From positions 165,894,575 to 165,958,574 of the forward strand of contig NC_134455.1 in the NCBI RefSeq assembly GCF_047948215.1: DNA of 64,000 nt, in the 5' to 3' direction. Positions 48,947 to 60,699 of this stretch are shown here, piece by piece. Under the pieces are notes generated by a model, which had not been told where the DNA came from, ran no database searches, and worked only from the letters and a program-made list of their open reading frames with translations. A program made the position numbers and the translations under genes. The DNA comes from Lycorma delicatula. Taxonomy: Eukaryota > Arthropoda > Insecta > Hemiptera > Fulgoridae. Within the stretch, counting starts at the first letter, position 1. Every line of letters begins with the position of its first letter.

Positions 48947-50016
48947 CCTGTATGAATATTGCCGATATAAAATTTCTGTATTTATCTAACTGCAGATCTC
49001 TGTTCAAAAAGACTTATTTAAAGAAAATAAACGACCAACAAATTATTTAATACTACGTCGTCAAAGAAAATCCCCAGCAGAATTTTTTACAGTTTATAAA
49101 TTGTAAAATATACATCGTAATAAGCTTTTGTAAGGTCTGAACCTTTTGCTATTTTGATTAAAAGAGCAATTTATGAAGAACCGACTCATTAACATTACGG
49201 GTATTAATTTAGTAGAACAGGAAAAAAGAACAAGGAACATTTTGTGTTATTTTAAAACGAGTGCAATGAGCATTATGGTCATGTCAGGTGCAATAAGTGG
49301 GCCTGCACAGTCACGCCAGGAGGAGTGACCGATGGATTAGAACAGGTAAGAAGGCGTTGAGCTACTCGAGGTGCGTGCGCATCGAACATATTTTTTTAAA
49401 GAAAAATAAAAGAGAATTAAATTAGCTTACTTTATTATTTCACAAAACAAATTAATTTTTTAACCGAGGCAATTATTCGTTTATAAATACACATATCGGC
49501 AACAGAATAATCTTACAACATTAATAATTACTTTTTTTAATTTTAATATTACTTAATTTATTTAATTTTATCTTGTACGAAACGTATACATGTTACATTT
49601 TAATTTGAAATAAGAAATTATATAATACGTTTCCGTCATACCGTAATGTAATAGAAAGAAGGCAGTAGTATAATGATGCACACTATCTCTTGCCGAGAAT
49701 TCAGTTTACTACAACCATAGAAGGGCAATAATTATTATAACTGTTAGATCGTAACTCTAAGAATTAAATACATAGATTCCACGCGTAAAACAATTCCTCA
49801 TATATATTAATAAATTATACATCTAAACGAAATTTTACCGTTATCTTGGGTTAAAAATTGTCGTAAATTTTAACAAAATATGTTATTTATACTCTCTTTA
49901 ATTATTTATTATGATGTAATAAATTGCTTATATAAATTTTAATTCGCGTTTGTTTTCACTTCAAGTTAAACTTTCCCTCAGAAAAAAATGCAGACTCATC
50001 ATTTTCATCGACAATC

Positions 50017-50041
50017 TTTTGAAAGTAAATTACTTTCAAAA
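50017..50041. repeat. Perfect palindrome, 12-bp arms
   Basis: TTTTGAAAGTAA (50017-50028), one base, TTACTTTCAAAA (50030-50041). Confidence 0.85.
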
Positions 50042-50984
50042 ATTGGCTTACCTAAATTAATCGGTAAACTTTATGAAAAATTTATCTTATTTAAAATAAA
50101 AATTAACTTCTACTAAAAAATTAGTATTTTTTTTATACAAATTTAAACCTATGAACTGATCCGAAAATTTGACTGGCCGTAGATTAGCTATACGATAATG
50201 TTCTCGTATAATATTCCTCTTTCATTTATTTAGGTAAATCCATATGAACATACACGAATATATTCTGTTTCCTCACATACAATCTACATGCAAAAACACA
50301 ATCACATTAAAATAAAGCAATGAAGACAACAATAAGTGCGGATTTGTTAATAAGAAAGAAAGAAAATTATTATAGTGATACTAAACACGAACAAATGACA
50401 ACTTTTTAACTATAATGAAAAGTTCTTTTTATTGTATTTTCAGTTAAAAACAATGAAAAACTCACTAAAAAAAAGCTGGCAAAATATTACATGGCCTTTT
50501 CCAGTAACCTCAGTCATACAATACATGGCTGCTTTATTAATTATGACGATTACCAAAATAAGATTTAAGCATCATAATGACCAAATTTTTAAAAACCTTT
50601 TATGTTTTAGGGGGTTCTTTAATCTGTAGGGGTAGTAAACGAAGAAGTTATTTTTGAAGACGTAATCCTCAACAAAAAATTAATTTAAAAGAGAATTGTT
50701 TAAAAATGTTGAAAAATAAAGTATAAATTTTATGAAAATGAAAAATAATTGCTTTTCATTTTGTGTCCCGAATAAAACAAAGGTAAGCTACTTTAATTTT
50801 AACGGCTCTTTAAGTGAGGAAGAAAAATTACAAAAAAAAATTGTTTAATAATAAAAATTAAAAGAGTTAAAAAGCAAAAAACTTTTTGTCTAAGTGAATT
50901 AGTTGGACCTTAAAATGTAAAGATTTTTGAAAAATATTGATACCTCATTTTTACATAATCATCAGACGAGATACTTTTCCCTTT

Positions 50985-51007
50985 AATACAGCTATTCTAG
51001 CTGTATT
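50985..51007. repeat. Hairpin, 10-bp arms with imperfect extension
   Basis: AATACAGCTA, TTC, TAGCTGTATT. Outside the perfect part, CTTTTCCC and GGGAAAG can extend the stem imperfectly. It lies about 110 bp before LINE copy 3. Confidence 0.75.
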
Positions 51008-51117
51008 CGCCGGGAAAGAACCAATAAACAATACATGCATTTATTCATCAAATTAATTTAACTTAAAAGTGATATCACAAAGAAATAAGTTTAATAAAAC
51101 TTTCACAAAAGTGTATT

Positions 51118-52275
51118 TTCAGTACAGTCAACTGTAAAAATTACCAAATAATTGTCAGAAGAATTTGAGATAAAAACGGTCATAAGGGAGGGTGATGGAA
51201 TCCCCCCAATTCTGTTCAACATTGACTTAAAAAGTAATTAGAGAATGGATTAAAGATTGAATCTCAGAATCTGTATATACAGAAAAGCGAAAAAATAAAT
51301 TTGTTATTAATCATTTAACCTTTGCAAATGACGGTTATCCTAGCTACAAATGTAGAAGAAGCAAAATTAAAAGTACATCTATCGGTAGAAAACAGCAAAA
51401 AGATAGGTATACAAATAGCATATGAAAAAAACAAAATTTATAACCAATATTATAATGATATGAAATGTTATAAATAAAAAGTGTAGAAGAAATAATTTTT
51501 GAAAAGGGACCAAAAATACACACGGTAGGCAAATTTAAATATCTTGGGAAGATAATAACACAAACTGTACTTGAAAAATAAGGAATTAAAAACAGAACTG
51601 ATAAAATAGAAACAGCTTATAGACTGACAACAGATATTTACAATAAGAAATTCTTAAGGTGTAAAGCTAAACTACGACACTATAAAACAGTAATTTGCCC
51701 AGAAGTGAATGTATCGGAAAGTTTAATGTAAGAAAACTTTTAAAAGAAGAAAGAAGAATCCTAAGGAAGATTTTTGGATCCAAAAGAACAGAGGAAGGTT
51801 ACACGCTAAAATCTAATAAAGAAATTTGCCAAGAAATAAAAGATTTAGAAACGGAAATGCGGAGAAGAAGACTGAGTTGAGGTTTTTAGCCAAATTTATA
51901 GAATGAGTGAGAATAGACTTACAAAACAACTATTTAACTTTTACAAAAATATAAAACCAAAATAGGGTGATCTCGGGAAGAAAACCAAGACCTAGAAAAC
52001 CTAAATAGTTTGGAAAAAATAACTGCAAATAGAATAAAACAGAGTTTGGAAAAACAATTGAGGATTTCAAACTAGAAGAAAAGGAAAACCAAAGAACAGC
52101 TGCGAAAAGTTTTCAGAAGGCAAAATCAAGCACTCTCGGGAAGAATGAAAAAATTCTGGAAACAACGGAAAAAAGGAAAAGAATAAAGAAAATACAACGA
52201 GATCTAAGAAGGTCTAATCGTAAGAAAAAGAAAAATTATAAAAGTAAAACATTTTACACTTAAAAAAGCTATCAA
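51118..52275 (+). mobile_element. Non-LTR retrotransposon (LINE) copy 3, 5'-truncated
   Basis: The 3' part of a LINE begins inside the reverse transcriptase and runs to the C-terminal region, ending in an A-rich, AAGAAAAAG-like stretch at about 52220-52240. It is on the same strand as LINE copy 1 but of another family, judged by the C-terminal motifs. Confidence 0.8.
51150..52200 (+). pseudogene. Reverse transcriptase remnant (LINE copy 3), catalytic Asp changed
   Basis: In order: SEEFEIKTVIREGDGIPPIL and FNIDL (to about 51229), the RQGD-like block with an R-E-G-D variant; NHLTFANDG with FAND at 51321-51332, where FADD is expected, so the first Asp has become Asn; KKTKFITNI (about 51426-51452); KNTHGRQ, frame-shifted from the usual FKYLG block, near 51515-51550; the open run 51695-51880 with EERRILRKIFGSKRTEEGYT and LKSNKEICQEIKDLETEMRR; and MSENRLTKQLFNFY (about 51905-51945). 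Several shifts and stops break it. The protein is dead. Confidence 0.85.
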
Positions 52276-52809
52276 GTTTTAATTGTCAAATTGAACTCTC
52301 CACACAGCTACATTTTACTAAGTTTGTCATAAACATATTTTATGGACTAAATCTGTCAACCGATTAATGAAATCCATCGATTTTTAATAAAAATTATAAA
52401 CATAATAATATGTAATATATACATGTAAACAATACACAATTTAACTTACAAAATTTATATTACAAAACACATTATTCTCAACCGTTGGGTGATGAGTACT
52501 AAAATTAACGGTTCCAGCTATATAGTTTTTAAGAGAAAATTATTACAGAAAAAATATTCACCAAAATAGTGACAAACATAACAATTTTGACGTCAAGTGA
52601 TTTTGAATAATCTATTGATAATATATACATTGTGTATTAATAAACAATTATAACACAAGAGTAATTTTTTTTTTAAGATTAATAATAAAAATTCAACAAT
52701 CCCATGTCGCTAAAATAAGCTAAACAGAGACATAACAATTTAAAAATTACTGCATGTTCTTCAGTGATATTTCTGTAACTCTGGTGTAATTAAATTCTTA
52801 CAGAATAAT
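52276..52809. other. Unclassified AT-rich DNA
   Basis: Nothing recognisable. Confidence 0.5.
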
Positions 52810-52816
52810 TGTGTTA

Positions 52817-53123
52817 ACCCACCGGGTTGGTCTAGTGGTGAACACGTCTTCGCAAATCAGCTGATTTCGAAGTCGAGAGTTCCAACGTTCAAATCCTAGT
52901 AAAGGCAAGTTACTTTTATACGGATTTGAATACTAGATCGTGGATACCGGTGTTCTTTGGTGGTTGCGTTTCAATGGTGGTTGCGTCTCAGAAATGGTCT
53001 CAACCTGAGACTGTACAAGACTACACTTCACTTACACTCATACATATCATCCTCATTCATCCTCTGAAGTAATACCTGACCGTGATTCCCGGGCGCTAAA
53101 GAAGAAGAAGAAAATAGGAAAAA
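52817..53123 (+). mobile_element. tRNA-derived SINE (type S), full length
   Basis: Head CCCACCGGGTTGGTCTAGTG, then GTTCAAATCCTAGTAAAGGC, GGATTTGAATACTAGATCGT, GGATACCGGTGTTCTTTGG, CTGAGACTGTACAAGACTAC, tail CTCTGAAGTAATACCTGACC and an AAGAAGAAGAAG end. A short internal repeat of TGGTGGTTGCGT occurs at about 52959-52986. The flanks TGTGTTA (52810-52816 and 53124-53130) are a probable short target duplication. This copy has a nearly intact head. Confidence 0.9.
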
Positions 53124-53130
53124 TGTGTTA

Positions 53131-53372
53131 GGTTTCACTATAGATAATTATCCTCCGATTTTTTCTACATAAACAAAAATCTCCTACTCTTCCATAGATT
53201 TATTAGTAAGATGATTTTTTAAAAAAAGGTAAAATAATTCCATACTAACGAAACAACAATTATTTCAAAATACTTTTAATATTCAATACATATCAATCAT
53301 AAAGATAAATGACCAATATTCATCAATATGTTGCTTTCTACAACGAATATACATCATATTATTTTACGTACT
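53131..53372. other. Unclassified AT-rich DNA
   Basis: Nothing recognisable. Confidence 0.5.
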
Positions 53373-53399
53373 GCACACACACACATATATATATATATA
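53373..53399. repeat. (CA)n-(TA)n compound microsatellite
   Basis: About six CA units run into about seven TA units. Confidence 0.85.
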
Positions 53400-53625
53400 A
53401 TTCAGAGTTTGAGAAGAAAAAACATATATTCAACCGTCTTTGAATAAAAGTATTTCATATTTCAATGAAATACAATATTGGAATTTGAATTATCTACACA
53501 ATGAAAATAAATGATTTGTCATACAATGAAACAATAGTTATGAAGAGAACAATAGAAAGTAAACGCAACACACCGCCGCCTCCTGTGTGATTTGAATATC
53601 AACTATACTATGACTAACAATATAA

Positions 53626-53626
<1 letters not shown>

Positions 53627-53674
<48 letters not shown>

Positions 53675-53678
53675 AATT

Positions 53679-53711
<33 letters not shown>
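53627..53711. repeat. (TA)n microsatellite in two blocks
   Basis: TA units at 53627-53671 and 53680-53711, interrupted by GTCAATTC. Pure TA blocks can extrude as cruciforms and are hard to assemble. Confidence 0.9.
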
Positions 53712-53712
<1 letters not shown>

Positions 53713-54984
53713 AGAATATAAAATATCACTCGGAATTTATATTGTTATTTTAATAAAATATAATGGCTATTAATGAGTATTATACACGTCACAATGAAAA
53801 TACAAAATAAAATATGCTTACGACCAACATTAATATTTTCGAAGTAGAGAAGTACGTCATATAAATTACAAAGAAATAAAAAATTCTGATTAACAATAAA
53901 GGATATTTTTAAGAGTTTATAACATAATATTTTTATATACGGTTAATTTTAATAGCTGAATAAATTAATATCTCCAACATAATGGAACAGAGGGTTATAA
54001 AATAACTTTAATAAAGCCTTTAAATTATTTAAAACGGAGAAGGCGTGAAAAAAACCGGTAACTGAGATTTCGAAAGAAATTTTAATTACTGTACCATTAT
54101 TAATATAAATAAATTTCATGAAATTTAACCAATAAAAACTGCAAAAAATGCTGTTTATTAAGAATACAATTGAAATCTAAAATGGGTGTTACTAAATTAT
54201 ATGGTAAGTGGGATGATTTCCGATGAAGTAAATAATCTTTCCTGTATAAATGAAATAAAAATAAAACTAATACATAAAATTAAAAAAAAACCTTTTTTTT
54301 ACAGCTAAAGCATCTATAATCGACAATAAAATTCGTTTTTAGTTGATAGTGTTCATTTACTACTTCAGTAAATAACAGAACAGAATAACTATCGTAAAAA
54401 AATAATAGATCTAACACAAAAAAAAAAATTGTGCGGTCGTATTACGGGGATTACTGTTTCTATTCAATTGTACAAAATGTATTACGAAGCTCTATCAGGA
54501 CTTTCATAACCCTTCTACTCGTGAAAATAATGTTAAAAGTTCATGTATGTCCTAAAATGCTTCATTTGCGAGTTGTGGCTACTGAAAGATTTCGCTCGAA
54601 TTTCAGCTACCCCGGTGAAATGAAGTCGTACTGAATTTTTCTAGGACTTAATTAAAAACAGAATTAATGATTTTTTTAATGTTTTTTGACCTGAAAATCA
54701 AATAAAATAGGTTCCAGAACCGTATCTGTAGTAGTTTTTGAGAAATCTGGGGTGTAAACCAATAAATTGGGTAAAAACACCCTGCTTTATATGTTTGACG
54801 TATATGAATATGATGTTTGTTAAATGGGTAATAAACGCACAAAAACTTTGAATAAAATTAGTAGAGGATTTAATTCTGAACAAATGGTGTAAGAAAAGTT
54901 GAATAAAACGAAGGAAAGTTAGAAAAATTCGATTTTTATTTGGAAACAGCACAATAGACCAAACCAAAGTTCATTATACTTAAC
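53712..54984. other. Unclassified AT-rich DNA
   Basis: No host gene recognised. The part next to the following transposase (about 54660-54980) may be its 3' noncoding flank. The word TTTCAGCTACCCCGGTGAAA (54602-54621) resembles the one at 1723. Confidence 0.4.
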
Positions 54985-55600
54985 ATTTTGTAATAAATGT
55001 TCAAAATGAGCCCACCAATTTCAACAGATTTCTTGGCACTGCTTTTATTGCTCTTTTTAGTTCTTCAGGGCCGTCCTTAAGTTTCTTGGCCGCATCCATA
55101 ATGCGGACAACAAACTTAAGAGAATGTATTTTTGTTTTGTAAACAGTAATATTTTTCACCCATCCACGCAAAAAACATACTTCTAGAGGTGTAGATTTCT
55201 ATTCCACCAGTTGCAGAACTCCAAGCGAAGCGGATCGTCTCCTACGTGAACATGTTGAAATGGCTGTTTATGTTAAGGATAAATTTGCTTTGTTTAAGTG
55301 TCCCTCAAACCATCGAATGCGAAACTCCGATCCGCTTAGAAATATGTATACTGACGCCTGGACGGCGCTGAACTGCATCGATAATAATTTCCTCAATAAC
55401 TATGACGTGTAAGATAGATCGTTCGTAGCTGGTACGAATAGTATTCGTACCAGCTACGAACCTGTTTCCCGAACGTTGCGAGAAGTCGCGCTAATTGTTT
55501 TAGGACTGGAATCCTGCGATTCGGAAAACGTATTTCATAATATACTGTAGCCGAAAAGGCAATTAAATTCGATTGTTGTACCAGTATCTTACAGACTGTT
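54985..55600 (-). pseudogene. Mariner-like transposase remnant lacking its catalytic core
   Basis: On the minus strand the N-terminal part has SESQDSSPKTISATSRNVRE and TG (about 55540-55470), matching the P-x-x-KTI-x-x-x-x-x-x-F-x-ETGS helix-turn-helix zone of DUF4817-type proteins. After a palindrome (55421-55461) comes the middle part with DDPLRLEFCNWWNRNLHL (about 55245-55190), matching the block before the catalytic core. The reading then passes directly to WMRPRNLRTALKN (about 55100-55055) and a C-terminal WAHFEHLLQNVK (about 55010-54975), reached by a one-base shift. The segment that should carry the DD(E/D) residues is absent, so an internal deletion is inferred. Terminal repeats were not found. 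It is a different copy and subfamily from the element at 2769. Confidence 0.7.
55421..55461. repeat. Perfect palindrome, 20-bp arms, inside the mariner remnant
   Basis: GTTCGTAGCTGGTACGAATA (55421-55440) and its exact complement (55442-55461) are separated by one base. It is the longest perfect inverted repeat I found in the window, and it interrupts the transposase-like reading between ETG and the middle part. Confidence 0.9.
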
Positions 55601-56420
55601 AAATCAGTTAAGCTAAAGTCGTTATCTATTAGAAATACTTTTCCCTGTAAAGATTAATAAAAATAAAAGGTAAATAATTGGTGGTTTTGACTGGTAGAAT
55701 TGACTGATTATACGGATTCAACAACGATTAATCCTAAATTTAAAAAAGTTATTACGAGTAAATGATAAAATTTAAATAAGTGATTTAATAGCTTAAAATC
55801 GGTATGATTTTATTTTATTATATTTAAAAAAATATTCAACCAACTTACCACACCTCCTTCAATAAAATTACAAAAATATTTTCACCCGAGTGAAAGGATA
55901 AATACTTTTAAAAAGGAATACGCTTAACATACCAATTTAAAAAGAAAAATAAATGAAGAGAAAACGACTTTGAAAATGGAAATAGAAAAAGTTCTCTTAC
56001 TCTAACATCGAGTTTAATGGAATAGCGAATCTTTAAAATGTATTGTTACCTCAGAACTATTACAATCAATTCAATTTCTCTTCTTTATCTTGCGAACCTG
56101 TTTAATTCGGTTAGTCTACATTAACTCTTATTCCTTTAGTTAGATGTATGTTACGCGTTCTGTAACAAAGTTTCACCTACTCATAATCGTAATAATACTT
56201 TATAAAAAGACCTAGTCCTTTCCACAAAGAAACAACTTCTGTAAATTTTAGCAAGATGAAGATTCAACTGCGTAATATCATATTGTTACGAAAAATTTGA
56301 TAATAAAACAGGTTGAAGTGGATACGTGAGAAGTATTTTTTTTTGTAACCAGGAAATATACTGGTGAATAAGCTAAATTAAAAGATATAAAATCAGAGAA
56401 TAAAAATATAAAATAAAACG

Positions 56421-56440
56421 TGAGATATATATATATATAT
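56421..56440. repeat. (TA)n microsatellite
   Basis: A run of about nine TA units. Confidence 0.75.
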
Positions 56441-56479
56441 GTATTCATAAATATCGTTTATATAAACTAGGGGTAAGAG

Positions 56480-56516
56480 AGATAGAAATAGAGAGAGAGA
56501 GAGAGCAAGAGAGAGA
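56480..56516. repeat. GA-rich microsatellite, interrupted
   Basis: GA units interrupted by ATAGAAATA and CAA. Confidence 0.8.
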
Positions 56517-59500
56517 AGCACCAAATCAGTTCACTAAACGATAATACGTTTTCCTTTTTGTTAAGCTTTTCCCAAATTAGATAACTGTCATTGAACTTAA
56601 CTACAGAAGAAATATATATATTTCCATCATGAATTGTATCAATTGAAAATAAGTTACATGTACCTTGTGTGCAGTTCAATGTACATTAACTGAAGGAAAA
56701 GGTTATTTTTATATTATAATAACATACAAAAGGCGTATTGTATAAACAGATGTTACGGCGTTTATATGGTCGAATGAAGTATGCAAATGAAAAGCAACTC
56801 GATTGCGGTTATCATATTACATACATTATAACATCACATACTTGACGTACTGCAGATAGGCTTTTGCATACCAAACAGAACTTTTCGATTGCAGGCAGAA
56901 TCAAGATCTTATCATAAATATTTAATCAGTGGAAATTTCAGTCTGCTAGTAATTCTTTCTATACACTAACATTCATATAGCGATTAGAAACATGTCATTA
57001 ACAAACATTAATGGAAATATGGATACACAGAAAAGAGACTAGCCAAATAAATAAACAGGGTTTTTTATCAATCAGATGTTACATATAATTTATGTAGGAC
57101 ATGGAAAATAATATAATATGGTATTTTTTATTTTAAATGGCATTAAAAGAGTCCTCCAGCATTCAATTCACCTTTGAACAATTTTGCAAAACCTCACCGT
57201 AATATCATTATTCATCATCAGCACGTAGATAAAAACTATAAAACGTTTAAAATTGCGGTAACTTTTAAGCTAAAGACACTACAGAATGACTTCGGGCACA
57301 AAGTATATAGCATCGCTAGATAATGCATGTCTGAGCTCAAATCAAGTTCTGCAGCGAACATCCAGAATGCTTTTACTATCGTTTTAAAATTTCGAGCGGC
57401 TCTGTTATTGATGTATGCCGAGAGCCCTGAATGAAATAATCTCTGATAAACTGAAAATCACTGTAAGAAGGTAACCCCAAAAAGATAGGGAAGTGATGAA
57501 CAAAATAAGGTTATTTAACAATAATACTGAAAGAAATAGAAAAAAACCTAGAAACTCTATGATAAACGAAAATTTGGTTTGATGGGATATCCTCAAACTG
57601 TTGATCATCGTTCAAAAAATCGTACGGCAACCGGAAGCCCAAACACTTTTGCTTCAGTTTTACTTATTCGGAATCCGAAGTAGCAGAAAACCTTACACAA
57701 AGCCATATGAGTACCTGACACCAATGATATTTTGATGGCTTTTTACAAGAAAGGTTCACCACAATGAGAATACTTTTTTAATTAGAATAAAAAATGAAAT
57801 CCTGATCGAAATATACAATCGAAGAACCACTAGCACCAGTTTAATTATTGCCGTGAATGAATACGATTATAATTCTGGATAAGTTTAACTTTTTACATTT
57901 ATCAAAATAAAACAATATTTTTAAACATATCCGCATGAATAAAATTTAAACTTAAGTTAAACGATTCGAATGGTTGTGCTTTATCGAGTAACACTGGACG
58001 GAAAGAAAAAAAAGGAAATGAAGACAAGAAACAATGCTGACTTATTCTTGAAAATTTAATAAATATTTCTAACAGATTTAACCTGTATTACTAGTAAACT
58101 TTGAAAAAATTTACATGTATCATAAGCAACCCGGTGTTCAACAAGGGAAACTGAAATTGTTTTTTAGTGTTTCTTGTGATTACAGATAAGCGATAATATT
58201 ACTTGATCTAGTAATATGGGACTACTCAAGGGATAGAGGTGAACTGAAAAACTACAGGGTAAAATATGGAAATGATTAAATTGAACCGGTATCCAAATTA
58301 CTGCATTGATCTAAATCCTATAAATATTTTTCGTATTATATACACTTGCGTAGACGGTACGACTTAAAACGCCTTCAATATGATGATAGAATGGAAGGGC
58401 AAATTAAAATTTATTCCTGCCAGTAACAACTGAATAGTGACTGTTTATTTCTATTATAAATTACAAGACGTCTTTAACAACTACACTAGAAGGCCAAACT
58501 ATAATTAATTCCCTCTCAAATATACATATATGTAATTGGAAGCAGACTTATTTTGCTTCTCTCTTGTGTAGAACCATTAAATTCTTTCTCTACTAATGAA
58601 TTTCATTAAATATTGATCGACGTAAACACTATGAAATATTCTCAAACTAGTGCATAAACATTTTAGGTTGTAATTTTTAACTGTAAAGTGACAAGTGATT
58701 ATAATATGAGGGGAAAAGACCTAGACTTAAGAAAAACTTCAATTCCAAAAATTAACTAACCACACTGATAAATAATTAATATCTTAAAAAAATATATATA
58801 CTCGTATATCACTCTCAAACAAGCTAAGATAAATAGATTCGGGCAAAATTTATGTTTAAAATGCAAATAAGATAAATAATGTTTAATCTTTTTTTAAAGA
58901 AAACCTCATTACTAAAACTAAATTAACTGGATTTTTAAAGTTTTTGAACGTAAAAATAAATTGGTTAAAAAACGATTAATAAGATGTGATTCCATTTTTG
59001 GAAAAAGTGAAACAACTAATTTAACATTTATTTATCCTATGCATGAATAGAAAAAAGGAAACCTGACTATTTCATTAATCAGTTGCACGGCTAACAGATA
59101 TTTTTTAATATAATAGGAAACTGTTTGTTTTATATTATGTTGGTACAGGAAACGGAAATAAGCGCATGAAAAAAAAATTGTTTCACAGAAAATATCATAA
59201 AACCTATTTACGTAAAAATGAATGTAATCCAAATTTTTACTTAATATCGTAAACGAAGTTCTTTCTATATACAACACCGTTAATTAGTTTATTATACTTC
59301 TAATATTGTAAAGAAAATATTAGTCTTTTAAATAGGATTCAACAAACGAAGTAACCAATATTTAATAAACAATTAGACAGATACAGGTTGCTACCTGTAT
59401 TTCTTTTATTAATTTAAGACAGAAATTTTATTTTTTTTAGCATTTATGAAATCATTTTTTTTAATGTAAAAGTATTTTTTTATACGCTTATTCAAATTTT

Positions 59501-60013
59501 ATAGGAAAATGAAACTGTAAAACCAAACAAACTTTAAAAAAACATTAAAAAACGGAAAAAACTCCCTCATGGAGGACTTTTTGACGTCGTTTTCGCAGAG
59601 TGAACGTCAAATTCACCTGAAAGACGTTGAAACGGAAATTTGTTAGAATAATTAATATATTTCAAGAAAATATAAAATACAAATTTTTAACGAAAAATGT
59701 AATTATTTTAATCCCATTACCGTAATGTTATTACAAAAAGAAAAAAAAATTACGGATCAATAAATTGTTGATAGTTGGATTTAATAGAATACCAGCATCA
59801 AAAATGAGAATACTAACAATTGAAAAAGTATTATTATTTACTTTTTAGGGCAAGATTTTTTTTAATTTTTAGCACAATACTTGCTTTTTAACAGGATAAA
59901 AAAGAGGTCTACAATTCAACCAGTTAATATTACAAAAGAATTTCTACGTTCAAATCTTTGAAATTTATAGAGAATGTTCCACTGGACGTCCGAGTGTAAG
60001 GTATTCCAGATAA

Positions 60014-60054
60014 CGATTATTTTAAACGAATTAAACATTGGTTTAAAATAATCG
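60014..60054. repeat. Hairpin, 14-bp perfect arms
   Basis: CGATTATTTTAAAC (60014-60027), 13-nt spacer, GTTTAAAATAATCG (60041-60054). Confidence 0.85.
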
Positions 60055-60622
60055 AGTTTTAGAATATTCATATTAAAAATCCATACTGTCCACATATTGG
60101 ACAGATCTCTTTTCAGAACGATGATTTCAGAAGTTAAGTTTCTAGAGGAAAAGAACACTTTAAAAAGCCTAGAATGGACTGTAGAAAGAAGAAAAATCAC
60201 CGAGAAATAATAATTAAATATTGGAAGGACAGGAAATTGAATGTTATACATCGTATTTCTTAGGTGGTCCAAACGAAAAAATCGATTTTTAGTATCTATT
60301 TAAACTAATCACACACGAAATGCCAGAAAATTAATCGGAAATCTTAACATAAAAAGTAACATATATTCCCGCAACAGCCTCAATTACGTTCGGTAGTATC
60401 TATTGTAAAACTGTCTTCTCCTTCCCCTATCTTAACTTATATACAAGGGACAGGCAACTGCCTGAACCTTTTCATTCAACGTTTTTCATTATGAGAGCGC
60501 ATTCCTCCCTCCCTCAAACTAGAGCCCCACCAGGCTCAATCCTGCAGGACTGTGAAGTACTGGCACCGAAAGGCCTTGAGAGGACGGACTGAAGGGAATT
60601 TTTGTCGGAAGAAAGACGCAAT

Positions 60623-60660
60623 ATATTTTTGCAATTCTCCCAAGTGAATTGCAAAAATAT
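60623..60660. repeat. Hairpin, 14-bp perfect arms
   Basis: ATATTTTTGCAATT (60623-60636), CTCCCAAGTG, AATTGCAAAAATAT (60647-60660). Confidence 0.85.
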
Positions 60661-60685
60661 TATTAAAATAAAAAGTATTGAAATT

Positions 60686-60699
60686 GGGGGGGGGGGGGG
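60686..60699. repeat. Poly-G tract (G14)
   Basis: Fourteen consecutive G residues in otherwise AT-rich DNA, 26 bp after the hairpin. Confidence 0.95.

Larger units (their letters stand above)
48959..51117. other. Unclassified DNA
   Basis: A GC-rich patch at 49255-49390 contains, in one plus frame, ECNEHYGHVRCNKWACTV, a Cys/His-rich string that faintly recalls a zinc knuckle; I cannot assign it. Hairpins at 50017-50041 and 50985-51007 are listed separately. Confidence 0.4.
55601..60013. other. Unclassified AT-rich DNA
   Basis: No gene recognised. Simple repeats lie at 56421-56440 (TA) and 56480-56516 (GA-rich). The open frame at 59916-60272 on the minus strand (118 codons) is F/I/L/N rich and without motif. 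Confidence 0.45.

Noticed and set aside
52817..52900. True tRNA gene at the SINE heads
   Set aside because: Heads have tRNA-like boxes but no full cloverleaf, and they continue into SINE bodies, as at the other copies.
53627..53711. Replication origin or regulatory AT element in the (TA)n tract
   Set aside because: A pure simple repeat is sufficient explanation and no gene is nearby.
59916..60272. 118-codon minus-strand frame
   Set aside because: Rich in F, I, L and N with no motif, and it spans a 14-bp inverted repeat; no support as a gene.
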